From Robinsoniella peoriensis (lineage in GTDB: Bacteria; Bacillota; Clostridia; Lachnospirales; Lachnospiraceae), in assembly GCF_042680125.1 (NCBI RefSeq), contig NZ_JBHTNY010000060.1: a stretch of DNA of 36,851 nucleotides; one strand, given 5' to 3'. The notes under the pieces were generated by a model. The model saw only the letters and a list, made by a program, of their open reading frames with translations. It was not told the origin of the DNA and made no database searches. The position numbers and the translations under genes are program-made. Below, piece by piece: positions 21,839 to 30,618 of the stretch (positions are counted from its first letter, which is position 1; each line of letters starts with the position of its first letter).

Positions 21839-24652
21839 ATGAAGATTCACAGCTTGAAAATAAACCATATCAAACGTCCGCAGGGCTATCTGTATAAGAC
21901 ACTGACTGCATCTTATATTACCGAGAATGATTCCGGGAAGAGACAGGAAAGTGCCAGGATTCTGGTTTCCCGGGATGTAAGTTTTACGGATATCGTATAT
22001 GATACCGGAAGATCTGCCGGGGTATCCGGATTAGGAACGCAGCTTTCTTTTTCCCTGGAACCAAGGACACGCTATTACTGGAAAGTCAGTGTGTGGGATG
22101 AAAATGGAAATGAAAAAGAAAGCCTTACGGAATGGTTTGAAACCGGCCTTATGGAAGGGGGATTTACCGGACAGTGTATTACACCGGATCTTGCCCCGTC
22201 CGTACAGCCTACATTTGTAAAAGAATTTGTATTGGATAAAAAGCCGGAGTCAGCCAGACTGTATCTGTGCTGTCTCGGTGTCTATGAAGTGTATGTAAAC
22301 GGGAATCGGGTGGGAGATGAGGTACTGGCGCCCGGTCTTTCGGTTTATCACCATTATGTACAGTACCAGACTTATGATGTAGGGAGTATGCTTCACTGCG
22401 GGAAAAACGATATCGAGGTGATAGCAGGAGACGGCTGGTATAAAGGCTTATATGGATACCGTCAAAATAATGATTACCGGAGTGGAAAAGCATTTGAACT
22501 GCTGGCTGACATGTATGTGGACGGTGAGCTTGTACTATGTTCCGATCTGAACTGGCAGGTGAAAAAGAGTAAAATTATCTTCAGCGACATTTATGATGGA
22601 GAATACAGGGATGATACCCTGGATGATTCCGGGCGGTTTCCGGTAAAGGCAGGAAATCTGGATAGAAGTGTGGTGAAGGAACGGCTGGGACTTCCGGTAA
22701 AGGTGAAAGAGATCCTGAAACCCGTGGCGGTTATTGTTACCTCCAAAGGAGAAACTGTTCTTGACATGGGACAGAATATGGTGGGCTGGGTTGCTTTTAC
22801 CTGCCGGGAAAAAGCAGGTACGCTGATCAGTCTGGAGCATGGAGAAGTGCTGCAGGACGGTTGCTTTTATAATAAAAACTACAGGACGGCTAAGGCCAGA
22901 TATGATTATATTTCCGATGGGCAGGAAAAGACAGTACATGCAGCATTGACGTTTTTTGGATTCCGTTATGTAAGAATTACTGGAATAGAGAATGTCCGGC
23001 AGGAAGATTTCAGGGGGGAGGTTCTGTACAGCGATCTGGAGGAGACCGGTACGATGAAGACCGGTAACGAGGATCTGAATCAGTTAATTTCCAATATTTT
23101 ATGGAGCCAGAAGGGTAATTTTCTGGATATTCCAACAGACTGCCCCCAGAGGGATGAAAAAATGGGCTGGACAGGTGATGCACAGATCTTTGCAGGAACT
23201 GCATGTCTGAATATGGACTGCTATGAGTTTTTTCGTAAATATCTCAATGACATTTCCCTGGAACAGGCAGATACCAAAGGACTGGTTCCGCAGATCGTAC
23301 CCTCTGTCGGAAGAAATGAACGGACATCGGCAGCCTGGGGGGATGCAGCCGTGATCATCCCATGGGTCCTGTATCAATATTATGGGGATTCCGGCATACT
23401 GGCAGAACAATATGAGAGTATGAAAGCATGGATTTCTTATATAGACAGGCAGAATAGTGAACACGGAACAGACCCCAGCCTGTGGCAGAACGGATTCCAC
23501 TACGGGGACTGGCTTGCACTGGACGGCGGATGTTACCATATGCCTACCGGAGGAACAGACGTATACTACATTTCTTCCGCGTATTTTTACTACTCCGTAA
23601 ATCTGCTGGCAAAGTCAGCCGGTGTTTTAGGAAAAGGGGCGGACTGTGAAAAATACAGCAGGAAGGCAGAGCAAATCCGAAATGCTATCCTCAAGGAGTA
23701 TTTTACGGCAAACGGCAAACTGAGTATTGATACCCAGGCAGCCTATACGGTGGCAATAGTCTTCGAACTGGTCCGGGAAAAAGAGCAGCTGGAACTGATC
23801 AAAGAACAATTTCTGCTGCGGATACGAAAAGATGGCTACAGTCTCAAAACGGGATTTGTTGGCACACCTTTTATTTTAGAAGCATTGTCCAGGTGCGGGC
23901 GCAGTGATCTGGCTTTCCGGATCCTGCTTGATAAAGAATACCCCGGCTGGCTGTATCCTGTGACTTTAGGTGCCACTACTATGTGGGAGCGGTGGGATGC
24001 ACTGAATCCGGACGGAAGTATGAGTGACAGCGGCATGAATTCCCTGAACCATTATGCCAATGGCTCCGTACAGGAATGGATGTATTCCCGGATGGCAGGA
24101 ATTAAGCCTCAAAGTGACGGCGCCGGTTTTAAACACGTATCTATAAAGCCTCAGATCCATCCGGGAGCAGGGTGGATGGAGACGGTGCTTAAGACAGCAG
24201 CCGGTGTATATAAAATCCGCTGGGAAATCCAAAAGGACAATAAAATGTTATTAACCTGCAGCATTCCATTTGATGCCACAGCAGAAATTACTATGCCCTG
24301 CTGTCCTGGCAAAGTAATTCTAAATGGAGAAGAACAGCCATACCAGCCGGAAAGCATAATACCTGCAGATGCAGGCGAGTGGGTATTCGAATATGTACTT
24401 TCCGATAATTACCGCCCATGTTATCACTTGGAGGACAGTGTGAAAGAGCTGGTGCACAATCCGGTCATTAAAGACTATCTGTATAAAAAAGTACCTATGC
24501 TGGTTCATACAGATGGAGCGGAGATACAGAATATGACTCTTACTGAGATGTCAAAACTGCCATTTTTTCTTGGGATCGGAACCAGGCTGGGACTGGATGA
24601 GGAGGTTTTGGAGGAAATTGAGGGGTATGTTTCCCAGGTACCGAAGCAATAG
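21839..24652 (+). CDS. GH78 alpha-L-rhamnosidase
   Basis: A 937-aa enzyme that releases terminal alpha-L-rhamnose from glycosides or rhamnogalacturonan fragments. An N-terminal fibronectin-like domain (~1-105) is followed by the jelly-roll domain (ARLYLCCLGVYEVYVNGNRVG), the (alpha/alpha)6 catalytic domain with DCPQRDEKMGWTGD (434-447, general-acid region, E440), the C-terminal catalytic motif TTMWERWD (E717), and a beta-sandwich. About 80 residues at the very end (from YHLEDSVKELV) lie outside the usual domains. No signal peptide is present, so it acts in the cytoplasm on imported substrate, matching the importer just upstream. AAGGAAGGTGG precedes the ATG. Confidence 0.95.
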   Translation: MKIHSLKINHIKRPQGYLYKTLTASYITENDSGKRQESARILVSRDVSFTDIVYDTGRSAGVSGLGTQLSFSLEPRTRYYWKVSVWDENGNEKESLTEWFETGLMEGGFTGQCITPDLAPSVQPTFVKEFVLDKKPESARLYLCCLGVYEVYVNGNRVGDEVLAPGLSVYHHYVQYQTYDVGSMLHCGKNDIEVIAGDGWYKGLYGYRQNNDYRSGKAFELLADMYVDGELVLCSDLNWQVKKSKIIFSDIYDGEYRDDTLDDSGRFPVKAGNLDRSVVKERLGLPVKVKEILKPVAVIVTSKGETVLDMGQNMVGWVAFTCREKAGTLISLEHGEVLQDGCFYNKNYRTAKARYDYISDGQEKTVHAALTFFGFRYVRITGIENVRQEDFRGEVLYSDLEETGTMKTGNEDLNQLISNILWSQKGNFLDIPTDCPQRDEKMGWTGDAQIFAGTACLNMDCYEFFRKYLNDISLEQADTKGLVPQIVPSVGRNERTSAAWGDAAVIIPWVLYQYYGDSGILAEQYESMKAWISYIDRQNSEHGTDPSLWQNGFHYGDWLALDGGCYHMPTGGTDVYYISSAYFYYSVNLLAKSAGVLGKGADCEKYSRKAEQIRNAILKEYFTANGKLSIDTQAAYTVAIVFELVREKEQLELIKEQFLLRIRKDGYSLKTGFVGTPFILEALSRCGRSDLAFRILLDKEYPGWLYPVTLGATTMWERWDALNPDGSMSDSGMNSLNHYANGSVQEWMYSRMAGIKPQSDGAGFKHVSIKPQIHPGAGWMETVLKTAAGVYKIRWEIQKDNKMLLTCSIPFDATAEITMPCCPGKVILNGEEQPYQPESIIPADAGEWVFEYVLSDNYRPCYHLEDSVKELVHNPVIKDYLYKKVPMLVHTDGAEIQNMTLTEMSKLPFFLGIGTRLGLDEEVLEEIEGYVSQVPKQ

Positions 24653-24684
24653 CCCAGGGAATGTAATGTCCCACTTTGCGGTAT

Positions 24685-24740
24685 ATTTGTCCCGAATTCA
24701 GGATACGTAGCCCACTACGCGCCCTTCATTCGGAACAAAT
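24685..24740. terminator. Nested inverted repeat closing the rhamnoside operon
   Basis: ATTTGTCCCGAAT (24685-24697) and ATTCGGAACAAAT (24728-24740) pair with one mismatch and enclose a second hairpin, CGTAG-CCCA-CTACG (24706-24719). It lies about 30 bp after the rhamnosidase stop. There is no T-run, so it may be a bidirectional transcription barrier or a dispersed intergenic repeat rather than a standard terminator. Confidence 0.45.
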
Positions 24741-24884
24741 TTCCCACAAACTGTGATGCGCAGCTGTCAGAAAGCAATTTACAGACATGCTCTAATACTA
24801 CAGCAAACTATTTTATCTTAAACTTGTGTTTTGCTGAGCAAGGGACGCTTTGTAGATTGATGCAGCGGGCTGCACAGACTATTA

Positions 24885-25676
24885 CTATTTTCTGAATATG
24901 TCAAGAGCATGACTTGTAATACCCAGTAAATCTTCCCGCTCGCAGGTGGCAAAGTGATAATTCAAAAACAATTCAAATGCTTCATCGTCCATTGCATCTA
25001 CATCTTCCCGCATCAATAAGGCACAGCCGTCAGATGCTGCGTAGTGCAGCCGGGACACAGAAAATGCAGACATCAAATCGTCTATGTTTTCTTTACGGAC
25101 AAGTTCAAATAAATCCTTTGGCTGGGACTTTGCAGCAAATGTTTTGGGATCAATCAAGCCCTTTTCAATATATCCGGCAACACTGATATTACCGCGTTTG
25201 AACCCTTCGTCAAGGAGACAGCCGTCAGATATGACATACGCGGCGAAAATCACACCCCCCGGTTTTGTCACACGGATTGCTTCGCGCAGGGCCTGTTGTT
25301 TGTCTTCTTTGGTATAAAGATGGTACAGAGGACCTAACAGCAGAGTGATGTTATATTGATTGTCAGAAAAAGCAGACAAATCCAGAGCATTACCTTGCGT
25401 AATGGTGATAGTCTCATCAGACTGGGTATTTTGACGGAAAATGTCTATGTTATGCTGGATCAGCTCCACTGCGTCTACGGCATAACCCTGACGTGCCAGT
25501 GTGTGGGAATACCGGCCGGTTGCAGCGCCGATTTCAAGCACCCGGTTACCGGGTCTTATGTATTTTTCGATATAATGCATTGTAGTGAGGAATTCAACCG
25601 ACCCATGCGTTAACGCCAGCCGGCTGTCTTCATCATAATTATTGTAAAATTCGGTTAGGTACTGGTTTGCTTTCAT
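24885..25676 (-). CDS. SAM-dependent class I methyltransferase
   Basis: A 263-aa protein with a Rossmann-like methyltransferase core. Motif I is VLEIGAATG (46-54), an acidic residue follows in VDAVELIQHN, then a GNALDL motif, LLLGPLYHLYTKEDK, and the RVTKPGGVIFAAYV post-motif. This combination is typical of small-molecule methyltransferases of the UbiE-like group with a specialised C-terminal substrate region. The substrate is unknown. AAAGGA lies 8 bases before the ATG at 25676. A TetR regulator lies upstream on the same strand, separated by degenerate tandem repeats; it could control this gene. Confidence 0.88.
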   Translation of the reverse strand: MKANQYLTEFYNNYDEDSRLALTHGSVEFLTTMHYIEKYIRPGNRVLEIGAATGRYSHTLARQGYAVDAVELIQHNIDIFRQNTQSDETITITQGNALDLSAFSDNQYNITLLLGPLYHLYTKEDKQQALREAIRVTKPGGVIFAAYVISDGCLLDEGFKRGNISVAGYIEKGLIDPKTFAAKSQPKDLFELVRKENIDDLMSAFSVSRLHYAASDGCALLMREDVDAMDDEAFELFLNYHFATCEREDLLGITSHALDIFRK

Positions 25677-25709
25677 ATGGTATCCTTTCTTTCAAGTCAA
25701 GCGAATAGA

Positions 25710-25905
25710 TAAAGCCCATTTGTTTCTGGATTCTGATATCACAGATAATATTGGCATTCGTAAATTAAAATAATTAAAGCCCATTTGTTGCTGGATTCTG
25801 ATATCACAGTCGATATTGGCAATCGTAAAATCTTAAATAATTAAATCCTATTTGTTTTGCAGTCTGATAACACAGGCTGTATTGACAAGGTGAATCTCAA
25901 ATAGA
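25710..25905. repeat. Three degenerate ~65-bp tandem repeats
   Basis: Units start at 25710, 25775 and 25842 (periods 65, 67 and then 64 to the tetR end). Each begins near TAAAGCCCATTTGTT and contains a TCTGATATCACAG-like core; the first two are nearly identical and the third more diverged. On the minus strand the units can be read as short peptides (CDIRIQ-x-QMGF) resembling the TetR C-terminus (ALIRQEKPDWN), whose coding end forms a fourth, weaker unit from 25906. They look like copies of the gene's 3' end left in tandem. Confidence 0.7.
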
Positions 25906-26484
25906 TAAATTCCAATCTGGTTTTTCCTGTCTTATAAGAGCAGACAATAAGTTTACCACCATTTTTTCAGCACTATTTCTATCCAATTCTATTTTTTTCG
26001 TCGCGGTTAGGACTGCAATACCATGAGTATATAGGAATAAATCCAAAAATATTACTTTTGCGCATTCTAACTCGACTCCAATGGCTTCCGAAAAAGATCT
26101 TGCTTTATTTTCATTATCAATTTCTTTATAAAAATCCTTTGCCTCTGCCATTTTCAAATCCATATCGTTGATAAATAACAACTTAAATAAATGTGTTTCT
26201 TCCTGGGCAAATTCAATGTAGGAAAGAGGAAGAATTAAATGGGGACTGATTTTTTCAGAATTACCATAATGGATAACATACTGTTCATAGTATTCATATG
26301 CAGAGGCAAGGAAATCCGTTTTTAATTGATCCATGTTTTCATAACAGGTAAAAATAGGTCTTGTAGAACATTGCAGTTTATTTGCAATACTCCTTGCATT
26401 TACAGTTTCAAATCCCGACTCTCTTGTAAGTTCGAGAACAATATTTAAAATCATTTCTTTTGTTATTTTTGCTTTCGGGGGCAT
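25897..26484 (-). CDS. TetR-family transcriptional regulator
   Basis: A 195-aa repressor-type protein. The N-terminus (ITKEMILNIVLELTRESGFETVNARSIANKLQCSTRPIFTCYENMDQLK) is a TetR helix-turn-helix, and the remainder is an alpha-helical ligand/dimerisation domain with no recognised ligand. ATG 26484 is chosen because MPPKAKIT.. is the usual start for the group; the frame continues 17 codons further upstream and no ribosome-binding site is strong at either place. Likely targets are its own promoter and the methyltransferase downstream; the divergent B12 riboswitch unit starts ~240 bp away and is a possible but weaker candidate. Confidence 0.85.
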   Translation of the reverse strand: MPPKAKITKEMILNIVLELTRESGFETVNARSIANKLQCSTRPIFTCYENMDQLKTDFLASAYEYYEQYVIHYGNSEKISPHLILPLSYIEFAQEETHLFKLLFINDMDLKMAEAKDFYKEIDNENKARSFSEAIGVELECAKVIFLDLFLYTHGIAVLTATKKIELDRNSAEKMVVNLLSALIRQEKPDWNLSI

Positions 26485-26727
26485 AGTCCAATTCACTTTC
26501 TTATATAAAATTATTAAATTACATATGTTACACAACTATTGTTACATATCAAGAGGGTGATGTCAAGAGGAAATTTCAGCTGCTTATTCCGGGTGCGGGT
26601 AAGAGAAAGCATATGCAGGAGGGAATCAGGTCAAGAACTGTCTGCATGTATGAAAGGCAAATCCATATCTGATAAATAATTCCTTCTCTTTCGGAAATAC
26701 ATTTAGAAAACAATCTCCACAAACTTA

Positions 26728-26756
26728 TTGACTATTCTCTAATTAATGTATATAAT
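26728..26756 (+). promoter_or_regulatory. Sigma-A promoter of the B12 riboswitch unit
   Basis: TTGACT (26728-26733), a 17-base spacer and TATAAT (26751-26756) form a near-consensus vegetative promoter, with transcription expected from about 26763, just ahead of the cobalamin aptamer. The 240 bp between tetR and this promoter hold nothing else I can recognise. Confidence 0.8.
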
Positions 26757-26780
26757 GAAAGACAATTAAATAATGCATAT

Positions 26781-26940
26781 GGTACATTCGGTTTATTCCG
26801 GAGTGTTTAAAAGGGAATACGGTGCAAATCCGTAGCAGCCCTCGCTACTGTAAGAATGACAAATTATCAACAGACCACTGGCTATATAGCCGGGAAGGCA
26901 GATAAGGAGGTTGATTTCGAGCCAGGAGACCTGCCATATG
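26781..26940 (+). ncRNA. Cobalamin riboswitch
   Basis: The RNA has the conserved cobalamin aptamer order: a 5' stem segment near 26781, the core GGTGCAAATCCG (26821-26832) running into AGCCCTCGCTACTGTAA (to 26853), the CCACTG and GGGAAGGC segments (26874-26899), and the B12 box GAGCCAGGAGACCTGCC (26919-26935). With ligand bound it would favour the terminator at 27022 and shut off the downstream genes. Its presence ties the whole following cluster to corrinoid metabolism. Aptamer limits are approximate to about 10 bases. Confidence 0.95.
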
Positions 26941-27021
26941 TTGTTGTGTCAATGTCTTTCGGTGGGGAGGATACGCAGAAATAGCTCTGTTAGTCAAAAA
27001 GGCAGTTTATTTTTGTATATT

Positions 27022-27050
27022 GCATCACCGCATGGTGGTGCTATTTTTTT
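27022..27050 (+). terminator. Riboswitch-controlled terminator
   Basis: GCATCACC (27022-27029), loop GCAT and GGTGGTGC (27034-27041) form an 8-bp stem with one G-U pair, followed by TATTTTTTT. It lies about 80 bases after the B12 box and is the likely expression platform of the cobalamin riboswitch. Confidence 0.85.
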
Positions 27051-27138
27051 GCCATTTTGCGTGAAGCGTTTGGTTGTATGCAAATCATAAAGCAGAGTCT
27101 ATAGGGAAACTGCGCAAAATTTTATATGGAGCTGTAAC

Positions 27139-27173
27139 AGACCGAAGGACAATCTTGTTCTTCGGTCTTTTTA
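27139..27173 (+). terminator. Second intrinsic terminator before chlI
   Basis: AGACCGAAG (27139-27147) pairs exactly with CTTCGGTCT (27160-27168), followed by a T-run. It lies ~90 bases beyond the riboswitch terminator and only ~45 bases before the chlI start, so transcripts must pass two terminators. Segments ATTTTGCG (27053-27060) and CGCAAAAT (about 27114-27121) before it could pair with each other and alter folding. Confidence 0.8.
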
Positions 27174-27216
27174 AAGAAAAGCAAAACAGAGGAAAAACTC
27201 AGGAGGTAATGTGAAA

Positions 27217-28239
27217 ATGAAGCAGGATAAAAAAGGGTATTGCTTTACTGCAATTGTTGGACAGGAAGATATGAAGACAGCATTGATTTTAAATGTGATT
27301 AATCCTACACTTGGGGGTGTATTGATCAGGGGGGAGAAAGGGACTGCGAAATCTACTGCAGTCAGAGCCCTGGCAGAGCTTTTGCCGGAAAGAGAGCAGG
27401 TAGAGGGCTGCCGGTTTGGATGCAGTCCACGCGATGAAGCCCATATGTGCAGCGAGTGCCGGAATAAGAAAAATATAGGAGAAGAGCTGCCCGTGAAAAT
27501 GTACCCCATGCAGGTGATTGATCTACCGGTCAGTGCAACAGAAGACCGGGTAGTGGGAACTCTGGATATGGAATATGCCATTAAAACAGGGGAGAAGAAA
27601 TTTGAAACTGGAATTCTTGCAAGGGCAAACAGGAATATTCTATATGTGGATGAAGTGAATCTGTTAGATGACCATGTAGTAGATGTACTGCTGGATTCAG
27701 CAGCCATGGGCGTTAATACCGTAGAGAGGGAAGGAGTTTCCTATACACATCCTGCACAATTTATTCTGGTGGGAACCATGAATCCGGAAGAAGGAGATCT
27801 GCGTCCGCAGCTGATTGACAGATTTGGCCTGTCTGTTACCGTAATTGGAGAACGGGATATAGACAAGCGCGTAGCAGTGGTAGAAAGCCGGTTAAAATTT
27901 GAAAATGATCCGGAGAAATTTTTTTCAGAAAACGAGCCTAAACAGCAGGAACTGCGGGAACGGATTGTAAATGCAAAAGAATTAATGCCTTATGTCACAT
28001 ACAATCACGAAAATCTAGAAAAAATTGCCAAAATCTGTATCGGGATGGATGTGGACGGTCATCGGGCGGATATCGTCATGCTGAAAACTGCGATGACTCT
28101 TGCTGCATACAATGGAAGAAAAGAAGTGGAGACATCTGATATCCTGGAATCGGCGAAATTGGTATTGCCACACCGAATGAGAAGGAAGCCCTTTGAAGAC
28201 ACGCAGTTCGATTTATCACAATTGGAAAATATAATTTAA
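27217..28239 (+). CDS. ChlI/BchI-type AAA+ metal-chelatase subunit
   Basis: A 340-aa AAA+ ATPase of the magnesium/cobalt chelatase I-subunit family. Walker A is GEKGTAKST (~38-46), Walker B with the sensor region is NILYVDEVNLLDDHVVDVLLDSAAMG, and the arginine-finger region is RPQLIDRFGLSV. A short Cys-rich insertion (GCRFGCSPRDEAHMCSECR) is seen in the anaerobe version and may bind a metal. I subunits hexamerise and power insertion of metal into tetrapyrroles together with a large CobN/ChlH-type subunit, here encoded at the end of the cluster. The D subunit is absent from the window. Start: AGGAGG fits ATG 27217 (10 bases) or GTG 27211 (4 bases). Confidence 0.88.
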   Translation: MKQDKKGYCFTAIVGQEDMKTALILNVINPTLGGVLIRGEKGTAKSTAVRALAELLPEREQVEGCRFGCSPRDEAHMCSECRNKKNIGEELPVKMYPMQVIDLPVSATEDRVVGTLDMEYAIKTGEKKFETGILARANRNILYVDEVNLLDDHVVDVLLDSAAMGVNTVEREGVSYTHPAQFILVGTMNPEEGDLRPQLIDRFGLSVTVIGERDIDKRVAVVESRLKFENDPEKFFSENEPKQQELRERIVNAKELMPYVTYNHENLEKIAKICIGMDVDGHRADIVMLKTAMTLAAYNGRKEVETSDILESAKLVLPHRMRRKPFEDTQFDLSQLENII

Positions 28240-28259
28240 TTCACATAGGAGAGAAATCA

Positions 28260-29297
28260 ATGACAGGCATAAATCCAAGAAAGCAGGGAAGGGCATCCCG
28301 GATGATATTCTGGTTCACCATATTGAGCGTAGGTCTCGTCATCATATTCTTGCTTAACATAGGTGCGGGTTCAGCAGATATTTCAGTTTCCGATATTATA
28401 AATGTATTTCTCGGGAAGATCCCGTCAGATGATACCCATGCTTTGATAATTCAAAAAATAAGGCTGCCCCGGGCGCTTGCTTCTGCAGCCGGCGGAGCTG
28501 CGCTTGCGATTGCCGGCTTTCTTTTACAGACTTTCTTTTCCAATCCCATCGTGGAACCATATGTTCTGGGGATATCATCCGGTTCCTCTTTGTTCGTAGG
28601 TTTGGTTGTGCTGGGGGGGTTTTCTTTCGGATTTAAAAGAGTTACGCCGTTTGTAATCTTTGGAGGAGCGTTTGTGGGAGCGATGGCTGTTATGGCAGTT
28701 GTTATATTTGCGGCCCGTAAAGTAAAAAGCATTATCACGCTTTTAATCATTGGAATGATGGCGGGCTATCTGTGCAGTGCAGTGACAAGTATCTTAAGTG
28801 CATTTGCAGAAAAAGAGCAGTTGGCCAATTATGCCATGTGGACAATGGGAAGCTTTTCGGGATTTACCTGGAAACAGATCGGTATCCTGTTTTCTATAGT
28901 ATTGCCCATGATAGCGGCGGCTTTCCTTATGGCGAAGCCATTGAATGCTTTAAATATGGGAGATAAATATGCAGAAAGTATGGGGGTAAATGTAAAACTA
29001 GTGCGCTATGCCCTGATCTTTATTTCCAGCATTTTAACAGCGGCAGTCACTGCTTTTGCAGGACCGGTATCATTCATCGGGGTGGCGGTTCCCCATATCT
29101 GCCGGATACTGTTTCGCACGTCAAACAGCAGAATTTTAATACCGGCGACTGCAGTGGGCGGGGCATTTATGGCAGGTACCTGTGATTTTGTGGCACGTAA
29201 TATTGTATCCCCTGTAGAATTGCCGCTGGGTGCAATAACAGCCATTATTGGAGCTCCCATTGTGGTATATCTGCTTACCAGGAGGAATGTGGAATGA
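28260..29297 (+). CDS. BtuC/FecCD-type corrinoid or metal-chelate importer permease
   Basis: A 345-aa permease with about ten hydrophobic segments and the family motifs KIRLPRALASAAGGAALAIAGFLLQTFFSNPIVEPYVLGISSG near residues 62-106, GPVSFIGVAVPHICR, and the C-terminal ELPLGAITAIIGAPIVVYLL. These define the BtuC/FhuB/FecCD group that imports vitamin B12, haem or siderophores. The riboswitch and CbiZ neighbours make a corrinoid the likely substrate. It starts 20 bp after chlI with GGAGAG upstream, and its end overlaps the ATPase start (ATGA). Confidence 0.93.
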   Translation: MTGINPRKQGRASRMIFWFTILSVGLVIIFLLNIGAGSADISVSDIINVFLGKIPSDDTHALIIQKIRLPRALASAAGGAALAIAGFLLQTFFSNPIVEPYVLGISSGSSLFVGLVVLGGFSFGFKRVTPFVIFGGAFVGAMAVMAVVIFAARKVKSIITLLIIGMMAGYLCSAVTSILSAFAEKEQLANYAMWTMGSFSGFTWKQIGILFSIVLPMIAAAFLMAKPLNALNMGDKYAESMGVNVKLVRYALIFISSILTAAVTAFAGPVSFIGVAVPHICRILFRTSNSRILIPATAVGGAFMAGTCDFVARNIVSPVELPLGAITAIIGAPIVVYLLTRRNVE

Positions 29298-30523
29298 AAG
29301 CAATTATAAAAACAGAAAACCTGAATGTTGGATACGATAAAAAGGTTGTGATTAAAAATGTGGACGTGAATGCACTAAAGGGTCAGACAATCTGTCTGAT
29401 CGGGCCAAATGGAGCAGGAAAATCAACGATTTTACGAACCTTATCCGGGATGCTTGCGCCTGTAAATGGTACCGTATATGTGGAAAAGGATGAAATAAGT
29501 AAAATAAAGCCCTCTATAAAAGCAAAACTGATGGCAGTGGTGCTTACGGAAAAACTAAATCTGAATATGACAACAGCATACGAGGTTGTTTCTATGGGGA
29601 GGATTCCATATACCGGTTTTTTCGGTACACTCGCAGAAGAAGACCATAAAATAGTTCATGAGTGTATGGAGACGGTGGGGGCATCAAATCTGGCTATACG
29701 GGATTTTACAAGTCTGAGCGACGGAGAAAAACAGAAAGTTCTGATTGCCAGAGCATTAGCACAGCAGCCCGAACTGATTATTCTGGACGAGCCTACAAGT
29801 CATCTGGATATTAAACACAAAATAGAAGTAGTGCAAATATTGAACCGGCTGTCCAGGGAAAAAGGAATGACGGTAATCCTGGCACTTCATGATATTGACA
29901 TTGCCGTCAAGTCCTGCCAGACGGTATTAATGGTGAAAGACGGGGAGGTTATAGGTCAGGGAAGACCAGAGGATGTAATTAAGAAAAATACCATTGGGAA
30001 TCTTTACAGTATCGAAGGGGCATCTTATGATGCGCTGCTTGGAAGTATGGAGATCTGCAATGAAAAGACACCACAGGTATTTATCGCTGCAGGAGCGGGT
30101 GCAGGAGCACCCATTTACAGAATGATTTCCCGCATGGGTATTGGAATTGTGACAGGAGTACTTCAGGAAAATGATATAGACTGCCGTTTGGCTAGAGACA
30201 TGAAATTGACTGTAATTTCAGAAGCCTGTTATTCCCCCATCAGCGAAGGAAAGGAAAGGGAAGCCAGAAGATACCTGGAAACAACTAAATTTGCCATTGA
30301 CACCGGATTTCCTGTCGGAGAGGGAAACCGTAAGAATATAAGCCTGCTGCAGGAACATGCAGCAAATGGCAAATGGATTTTCTGTATGAGAGACACCGAA
30401 GAAGCCAGGCGGCTCTATGGTAAAAAGGATCATGTAATTACTGTTGAAAATGCCTCATCACTGCACACTTCTATTGCTGAAATTTTTTATAATGGCAAGA
30501 AGCATACTGCATTGAGCAATTAA
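29294..30523 (+). CDS. BtuD-like ABC ATPase with an extra C-terminal domain
   Basis: A 409-aa protein. Residues 1-250 are an ABC ATPase of the B12/iron-chelate importer type: Walker A GPNGAGKST (37-45), signature LSDGEKQKV (~141), Walker B LIILDEPTSHLD (~162) and ALHDID. Residues ~258-409 form an added domain beginning VFIAAGAGAGAPIYRMISRM, a glycine-rich, Rossmann-like start. From memory, similar tails occur on BtuD-type ATPases of some archaea (for example halophiles) and anaerobes; their role is unknown to me. The usual ATPase of this family has ~255 residues, so the fusion is clear. Overlaps the permease by 4 bp. Confidence 0.9.
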   Translation: MKAIIKTENLNVGYDKKVVIKNVDVNALKGQTICLIGPNGAGKSTILRTLSGMLAPVNGTVYVEKDEISKIKPSIKAKLMAVVLTEKLNLNMTTAYEVVSMGRIPYTGFFGTLAEEDHKIVHECMETVGASNLAIRDFTSLSDGEKQKVLIARALAQQPELIILDEPTSHLDIKHKIEVVQILNRLSREKGMTVILALHDIDIAVKSCQTVLMVKDGEVIGQGRPEDVIKKNTIGNLYSIEGASYDALLGSMEICNEKTPQVFIAAGAGAGAPIYRMISRMGIGIVTGVLQENDIDCRLARDMKLTVISEACYSPISEGKEREARRYLETTKFAIDTGFPVGEGNRKNISLLQEHAANGKWIFCMRDTEEARRLYGKKDHVITVENASSLHTSIAEIFYNGKKHTALSN

Positions 30524-30618
30524 TTGGTATGGAGTATCTATAATCCCTGGTAGAAGCATGTATGTGAAGTTAACCCGGATGGAGTGTGGAAATATAGTTG
30601 AAAGGAGTAATATCTGTT

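Noticed and set aside
25745..25760. YesN-type operator word ATATTGGCAT in the tetR repeats
   Set aside because: Only ten bases match, the full 15-base pattern and phased partner are absent, and the word belongs to the tandem repeat unit.
25710..25905. CRISPR-like array
   Set aside because: The units are directly abutting, degenerate and about 65 bp long with no unique spacers; they are tandem repeats.
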